Assembly: GCA_020026415.1 (NCBI GenBank)
Contig: JAHHQL010000011.1
Span: forward strand, 1-64,000
Direction of reading: 5' to 3'
Source of the DNA: Alistipes sp.
GTDB lineage: Bacteria > Bacteroidota > Bacteroidia > Bacteroidales > Rikenellaceae
Length of the DNA: 64,000 nt
The stretch's first letter is position 1, and each line of letters begins with the position of its first letter. A program made the translations under genes and the position numbers. The notes under the pieces are model-generated. The model worked only from the letters and a program-made list of their open reading frames with translations. It ran no database searches and was not told the DNA's origin. Positions 59,751 through 64,000 of this stretch are shown piece after piece.

Positions 59751-61223
59751 CTATTTGCGTTTACTCAGCATCCATATACCCAGTATCGTGAATCCCGCAT
59801 TGTAGATCAATAACTCAAATCCCGTCTGATAGTCCCAATATTCCTTCAATACATACTGCAACAAAGCACTGAACAGCGGTGCCGAAACGGCCACCGCAGG
59901 AATCCAACGATCCCGCACCCGTCTTCGGGTACACATACCGAAGACAAACAGTCCCAAAATCGGACCATAGGTATAAGAGGCAACCTTATACACCAGATTG
60001 ATCACACTGTCATCCGCCCAAAGATCAAACGCCAATACCACGAACACCATACCCAGTGCAATCCACAAATGAACCTGTTTACGCACCCGGGTCAAACGCA
60101 CATCGTCGTAGCGTCGTCTGCCCTCTAAAATATCAATCGTAAATGAAGTGGTCAATGCCGTAAGAGCCGATCCTGCGGCTGAATAAGTACTTGAGATAAG
60201 TCCGATAACAAACAACATACCAACTACAAGCGGCAATCCTCCATTCACCGATACCAAAGGGAATACCTGATCGGTCTTTTCGGGCATTGTCAGTCCTTCA
60301 TGCTCCATATAGAGGTAGAGCAATGCGCCCAAAACCAAAAACAGGAAGATCACGAAGATCTGACAGAATGCCGTCAGCACGATGTTCTTCTGTGCATCAC
60401 GCGGCGAAGGACAACTCATGTTGCGCTGCATCATATCCTGATCCAGCCCCGTCATTGCCACCAGCATCACGATACCGGCAAGGAACATCTTCCAGAAATA
60501 ATGTCCCGACGAAGGATCGTCGAAGAAAAACATCCGCGACATGGGGGATGCGCACACCACATCAACAGTATCTTCAAATGACATTCCCAATCCTCTCACA
60601 ATAAATACAATGGAAAGAGTAAGACTACCTATCAGGCAAATGGTTTTGAGGGTATCCGTCCAAATCAGCGACTTGACACCTCCCTGCCGGGTATAGAGCC
60701 ATACCAATGCCATCGACAACACGGCATTCCACACAAACGGGATGTCGTAATGGTCAAAGACAAGTCCCTGCAACACGGCACAAACCAGATAAAGACGCAA
60801 TGCCGCACCCAGCATTTTCGAGATGAAGAAGAACCACGCCCCCGTCTTGTGGGAAGCCGCTCCGAAACGGTCGGCGAGGTATTCGTAAAGCGACACGACC
60901 TTCAATCGATAGAAGGTCGGAACGAGCCAGAAGGCAACGATCAATTGTCCGACGGTAAATCCCGCCACCATCTGCATGTAGGAAAAAGCATCCTTTGGAA
61001 CAAACTCCCCGTCGGCAAAGCATCCGACCGATCCGGGCACGGAAATGAACGTCACGCCCGACATGGCGGCTCCGATCATTGCAAATGCGGCCATATACCA
61101 CGGCGTGCGACGATTTCCCGTAAAAAATTCGGCATTATCGGCACGGTGTCCCGCCCGCCATGCAACGCCAAACAGCACGGCGATATAGCCCAAAACAGTG
61201 ATGATTACGGCAATCGGACTCAT
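59751..61223 (-). CDS. sodium:solute symporter (SSS family)
   Basis: 490 residues, with about 13 hydrophobic membrane segments. SSS features: N-terminal AVLFGVAWRAGHRADNAEFF, the GAAMSGVTFISVPG loop, STYSAAGSALTALTTSF near the middle, and a terminal cluster of basic residues. It couples Na+ to uptake of an organic solute; the solute cannot be told from sequence. The ATG at 61223 is used, preceded at 20 bases by TATCTTTG. The amidase follows after 5 bases, so uptake of cell-wall fragments or sugars is one possibility. Confidence 0.88.
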   Translation of the reverse strand: MSPIAVIITVLGYIAVLFGVAWRAGHRADNAEFFTGNRRTPWYMAAFAMIGAAMSGVTFISVPGSVGCFADGEFVPKDAFSYMQMVAGFTVGQLIVAFWLVPTFYRLKVVSLYEYLADRFGAASHKTGAWFFFISKMLGAALRLYLVCAVLQGLVFDHYDIPFVWNAVLSMALVWLYTRQGGVKSLIWTDTLKTICLIGSLTLSIVFIVRGLGMSFEDTVDVVCASPMSRMFFFDDPSSGHYFWKMFLAGIVMLVAMTGLDQDMMQRNMSCPSPRDAQKNIVLTAFCQIFVIFLFLVLGALLYLYMEHEGLTMPEKTDQVFPLVSVNGGLPLVVGMLFVIGLISSTYSAAGSALTALTTSFTIDILEGRRRYDDVRLTRVRKQVHLWIALGMVFVVLAFDLWADDSVINLVYKVASYTYGPILGLFVFGMCTRRRVRDRWIPAVAVSAPLFSALLQYVLKEYWDYQTGFELLIYNAGFTILGIWMLSKRK

Positions 61224-61243
61224 ATCGGTCAAAATTTCACGTA

Positions 61244-61251
61244 CAAAGATA
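61244..61251 (-). promoter_or_regulatory. -7 element of the symporter-amidase-yqeY unit
   Basis: TATCTTTG on the minus strand, 20 bases before the symporter ATG. TTTG (61274-61277) lies 22 bases upstream, slightly long for a -33 element. Confidence 0.55.
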
Positions 61252-61303
61252 CACAGAAACCCCGTGAATACCTCAAAAATACGGATTGTTTTTCATAAAA
61301 AAA

Positions 61304-61336
61304 TCTGCGCAACCCGCCAGAACAGAGTTGCGCAGA
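61304..61336 (-). terminator. terminator of mgsA
   Basis: A 10-bp perfect stem (TCTGCGCAAC and complement) with a 13-base loop; on the minus strand a run of seven T follows. Confidence 0.85.
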
Positions 61337-61388
61337 AAACAATTCAATATACTATCAACAAACAAATTGAATAGGAGTATTTGAATGT

Positions 61389-61898
61389 TTACTTCAACAC
61401 ACGTTCGATGTATTCGTGGTAATCTTTCACCACGGGCTGATAATCCTCATCCTCGAACAGTGGCGACGAAATCAGAAAATCGGCCGACGAACGGTTGATC
61501 GCCGTCGGAATGTTGTACAGCGTCGCCAGACGCAACAAGGCCTTCACATCGACATCGTGCGGTTGTGCCGCCATCGGATCCCAAAAGAAGATCAAAGCAC
61601 CGATTTCGCCTTGTGCGATTTTCGATCCCAGTTGCTGATCACCACCCAGCGGACCCGACTTCAAAAGGGTTACATTGAGTTCTTCTTCCACACGAGGTAA
61701 TTCTTTCAATTCATTCCCTACAAACAATTTACGCTCATTCTCTTTATGCTCCTTCAATTTTTGTGCGACCATTTTTCCCGTCGTACCCGTACATACCAGA
61801 TGATAACGGCACAATTTCTTGGAATTCCACTCCACCCACTCTGCCAAATCACGTTTCATGTGGTCGTGAGCCACCAAAGCCAATAATTTACGTTGCAT
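61389..61898 (-). CDS. mgsA: methylglyoxal synthase with a lineage insertion
   Basis: 169 residues (E. coli 152). Converts dihydroxyacetone phosphate to methylglyoxal and phosphate, a bypass of lower glycolysis when phosphate is scarce. Conserved: LVAHDHMK (His/Asp), CTGTTGKM, SGPLGGDQQLGSKI, FFWDPMAAQPHDVDVKALLR with the catalytic Asp, and NIPTAINRSSADFL. Between TGTTG and SGP there are 39 residues where E. coli has 15, a charged insertion of about 24 (KEHKENERKLFVGNELKELP and on). The active-site motifs are intact. It is monocistronic and divergent from dusB. Confidence 0.93.
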   Translation of the reverse strand: MQRKLLALVAHDHMKRDLAEWVEWNSKKLCRYHLVCTGTTGKMVAQKLKEHKENERKLFVGNELKELPRVEEELNVTLLKSGPLGGDQQLGSKIAQGEIGALIFFWDPMAAQPHDVDVKALLRLATLYNIPTAINRSSADFLISSPLFEDEDYQPVVKDYHEYIERVLK

Positions 61899-62028
61899 AA
61901 TTTCGTGTATTTAAAATTTCGCAAGGGCAAGATACACATTTCACGCCAAACCAATATTACGCCAATCTTAATTCTTCCCCTGCATCAAGAAAATCACCAC
62001 ACTCCATCTTTCTTTGAAATTTATTGTC

Positions 62029-62036
62029 TATCTTTG
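62029..62036 (+). promoter_or_regulatory. -7 element of dusB
   Basis: TATCTTTG, 53 bases before the dusB ATG. No -33 TTG at 19-20 bases. Confidence 0.5.
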
Positions 62037-62089
62037 CGGGCGATTCCCATTCGGGAAACACTTTTCACCAAGTCAAAGACCACAAATTT

Positions 62090-63112
62090 ATGAAAATTGC
62101 CGATATAGATCTGGGTGACAAGCCCCTGCTTTTAGCACCCATGGAGGATGTGACCGACCCGTCATTCCGCTACATGTGCAAGCGTTTCGGAGCGGATGTC
62201 GTATATACCGAATTTATATCGGCCGACGGACTGATCCGCGATGCAGCCAAATCGCTCAAAAAACTCGAATTGGATGAAAAAGAACGCCCCGTGGGTATTC
62301 AGATCTACGGACACATGATCGAGCCGATGGTCGAAGCGGCACGTATGGCCGAAGCGGCAAATCCCGACATCATCGACATCAATTTCGGCTGTCCCGTCAA
62401 GAAAATTGCCGGTCGCGGTGCAGGTTCGGGTATGATGAAGGATGTACCGCTGATGGTCGAGATGACCCGTCAGATCGTACAGGCCGTCAAGAAACCCGTC
62501 ACGGTCAAGACCCGTCTGGGATGGGACGAGGAGTCGAAAAACATCGAGGAAATCGCCCTCCGTTTGCAGGATGTCGGCATCGCCGCGCTGACGATCCACG
62601 GTCGTACACGCGCGCAGATGTACCGCGGAGAGGCCGATTGGACGCTTATCGGCAAGGTCAAGAACAACCCGATGATCCACATCCCGATCATCGGCAACGG
62701 AGATGTCGATTCGGGTGTCAAAGCCGCCGAAATGTTCGACCGCTACGGCGTGGACGGCGTGATGATCGGTCGTGCCACCTACGGCCGTCCGTGGATCTTC
62801 AAGGAGGTGAAACACTACCTCTCAACGGGGGAGGTTCTTCCCCAACCCGATGTGCATCAACGTGTGACCATCGCCAAGGAACATCTCCGCAAATCGTTGG
62901 AAATCAAAGGAGATCATGTGGGTATTCTCGAAATGCGCCGTCATCTGACCAACTATTTCAAGGGCTTGCCCAACTTCAAGGAGACCCGTTTAAAACTGGT
63001 CACCTCGCTCGACATCGACGAACTTTTCGCAACACTGGACTACATTGACACCCAATGGGGCGATTACGATCTGAGCGGAGCCGTTCCTGCCCCGCTTTCA
63101 CATAATCTTTAA
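62090..63112 (+). CDS. dusB: tRNA-dihydrouridine synthase B
   Basis: 340 residues. FMN-dependent reductase that makes dihydrouridine in the D-loop of tRNA. Features: LLLAPMEDVTDPSFRYMCK near the N-terminus, INFGCPVKKI with the catalytic Cys, KTRLGWDE, THHGRT-type ITIHGRTRAQMYRGEADW, and IIGNGDVDSG for FMN. The ATG at 62090 is chosen; an upstream in-frame start is before the -7 word spacing and lacks homology. Monocistronic, with a terminator shared with obgE. Confidence 0.95.
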   Translation: MKIADIDLGDKPLLLAPMEDVTDPSFRYMCKRFGADVVYTEFISADGLIRDAAKSLKKLELDEKERPVGIQIYGHMIEPMVEAARMAEAANPDIIDINFGCPVKKIAGRGAGSGMMKDVPLMVEMTRQIVQAVKKPVTVKTRLGWDEESKNIEEIALRLQDVGIAALTIHGRTRAQMYRGEADWTLIGKVKNNPMIHIPIIGNGDVDSGVKAAEMFDRYGVDGVMIGRATYGRPWIFKEVKHYLSTGEVLPQPDVHQRVTIAKEHLRKSLEIKGDHVGILEMRRHLTNYFKGLPNFKETRLKLVTSLDIDELFATLDYIDTQWGDYDLSGAVPAPLSHNL

Positions 63113-63119
63113 AAAAAAC

Positions 63120-63154
63120 AAAATGGCGACAGATGTGTAATCTGTCGCCATTTT
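63120..63154. terminator. bidirectional terminator between dusB and obgE
   Basis: A 15-bp perfect stem (AAAATGGCGACAGAT and complement), 5-base loop, A-run left, T-rich right. Confidence 0.92.
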
Positions 63155-63174
63155 GTTTTCCAGTAAGAAAAGAC

Positions 63175-64000
63175 TTATTTCTGCAAAGCCTCCCAAAGCA
63201 TATCTTTCAACTGCGTAATATTCAGACCCGCAACCGACGAGATAAACACCGACGGAATATCTTTCGGAAGGTGATTTTTCATCTCGCGCATCAGATCCTC
63301 GTCGAGCATATCACACTTGGTGATTGCCAGCAACCGCTGTTTGTCGAGCAATTCGGGGTTATACTGCGTCAATTCGCCAAGCAGGATTTCGTAATCCTTC
63401 TCGATGTCATCGCTGTCGGCAGGGATCATAAACAGAAGCACCGAGTTACGCTCGATATGACGTAAGAATCGGGTACCCAGACCCTTACCCTCGTGTGCAC
63501 CCTCGATGATACCGGGGATGTCCGCCATCACGAACGATTTGTTGTCGCGCACCGCCACGATGCCCAAGTTGGGTTCGAGGGTGGTAAATGCGTAGTTCGC
63601 AATCTTGGGTTTGGCTGCCGAAACAACCGACAACAGGGTCGATTTACCCGCATTGGGGAATCCGACCAGACCCACATCGGCCAACACCTTCAATTCGAGG
63701 ATGAACGTACCTTCCTCGCCCTCTTCACCGGGCTGTGCGTAGTGCGGCACCTGATTGGTTGCACTTTTGAAGTGCCAGTTACCCAGACCGCCACGGCCGC
63801 CCTTGAGCAACACCAGACGATCACCATGGTTGGTCACTTCGCCGACCGTCACGATCGACTCGTTACCCTCCTCATCGACCAGAAGACGCTTTGCCACCGT
63901 ACCCAGAGGTACGGGGATGACGATATCTTCGGCATTCTTACCCGATGAACGGGCACCCGAACCACACTCGCCGTCCTTGGCAAACTGGTGACGCTGATAT
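63175..64000 (-). CDS. obgE: Obg-family GTPase, 5' part outside the window
   Basis: The reading frame is open from the right edge to the stop at 63175, about 275 codons; the start and much of the glycine-rich Obg domain are missing. The visible part begins in the Obg fold (HQFAKDGECGSGARSSGKNA region) with GGRGGLGNWHF and then the GTPase: G1 GFPNAGKSTLL, switch region DIPGIIEGAHEGKGLG, and NKxD-like TKCDML. Obg binds GTP and assists assembly of the 50S subunit. A GTG inside the frame near 63897 is not the start. Confidence 0.95.
   Translation of the reverse strand, partial: YQRHQFAKDGECGSGARSSGKNAEDIVIPVPLGTVAKRLLVDEEGNESIVTVGEVTNHGDRLVLLKGGRGGLGNWHFKSATNQVPHYAQPGEEGEEGTFILELKVLADVGLVGFPNAGKSTLLSVVSAAKPKIANYAFTTLEPNLGIVAVRDNKSFVMADIPGIIEGAHEGKGLGTRFLRHIERNSVLLFMIPADSDDIEKDYEILLGELTQYNPELLDKQRLLAITKCDMLDEDLMREMKNHLPKDIPSVFISSVAGLNITQLKDMLWEALQK

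Noticed and set aside
1..64000. CRISPR array, insertion sequence, prophage or rRNA operon
   Set aside because: No regularly spaced repeats, transposase or integrase motifs, phage structural genes or rRNA sequence were seen.

Overview
The window is a contiguous, gene-dense chromosomal segment of a Bacteroidota bacterium, most likely a gut Bacteroidales close to Alistipes (Rikenellaceae). The evidence is: many genes preceded by the Bacteroidetes promoter word TAnnTTTG, in the best cases with TTG 19-20 bases upstream; few Shine-Dalgarno sequences; lineage-typical families (GH97, FISUMP-type lipoprotein, DUF5686 outer-membrane protein, GSCFA, DUF2851, HsmA-like); and secreted glycosidases of the kind used on host glycans. 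The genus is an inference. No rRNA, CRISPR array, insertion sequence or prophage is visible.

Layout. 0-4 kb: a tRNA-Gly(CCC), an acyl-CoA synthetase and lepA. 4-7.2 kb: a five-gene unit on the minus strand encoding a DUF134 regulator, two small NifX/ORP-like metal-cofactor proteins and two MinD-type ATPases that each carry two [4Fe-4S] motifs. It is driven by a promoter whose spacer is filled by an 18-base palindrome, and there is no nitrogenase in sight. 7.4-14.3 kb: pheT, aroB, typA, rpiB and ispE, separated by near-perfect hairpin terminators. 14.3-18.7 kb: a five-gene row (GSCFA protein, a phosphatase-fold protein lacking most metal ligands, SufE, SufT-like, a shortened DUF2851). 18.7-22.6 kb: secA and dCMP deaminase. 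22.6-30.5 kb: sialidase plus GH2 beta-mannosidase (translationally coupled), a macro-domain-like orphan, dinB and a GH97 glycosidase. 30.5-38.4 kb: a large FISUMP lipoprotein, msrA, galM-galK, a metallophosphatase lipoprotein overlapping a putative outer-membrane protein. 38.5-40.6 kb: htpG. 40.7-47 kb: a tightly packed seven-gene minus-strand unit (nucleoside phosphorylase, dnaN, DEDDh exonuclease, triple-LysM/periplasmic-binding fusion, rex, one-domain FAD synthetase, thioesterase). 47-56.2 kb: glmM, M20 dipeptidase, HsmA-like membrane protein, argS, ybaK, DUF5686 protein, HAD phosphatase. 56.2-61.2 kb: sodium symporter, a cell-wall amidase with an inserted domain, yqeY. 61.4-64 kb: mgsA, dusB and partial obgE.

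Most genes are housekeeping. The strongest candidate for an under-described system is the 4.2-7.2 kb operon. Its composition resembles the Orange Protein (ORP) complex operon of Desulfovibrio, so it may build or carry a sulfide metal cluster in a gut anaerobe. Secondary points of interest are the degenerate phosphatase next to Fe-S assembly genes, the amidase split by a golvesin-like domain, the FAD synthetase that lacks its riboflavin-kinase half, and two promoters placed so close to their start codons that leaderless mRNAs are likely.
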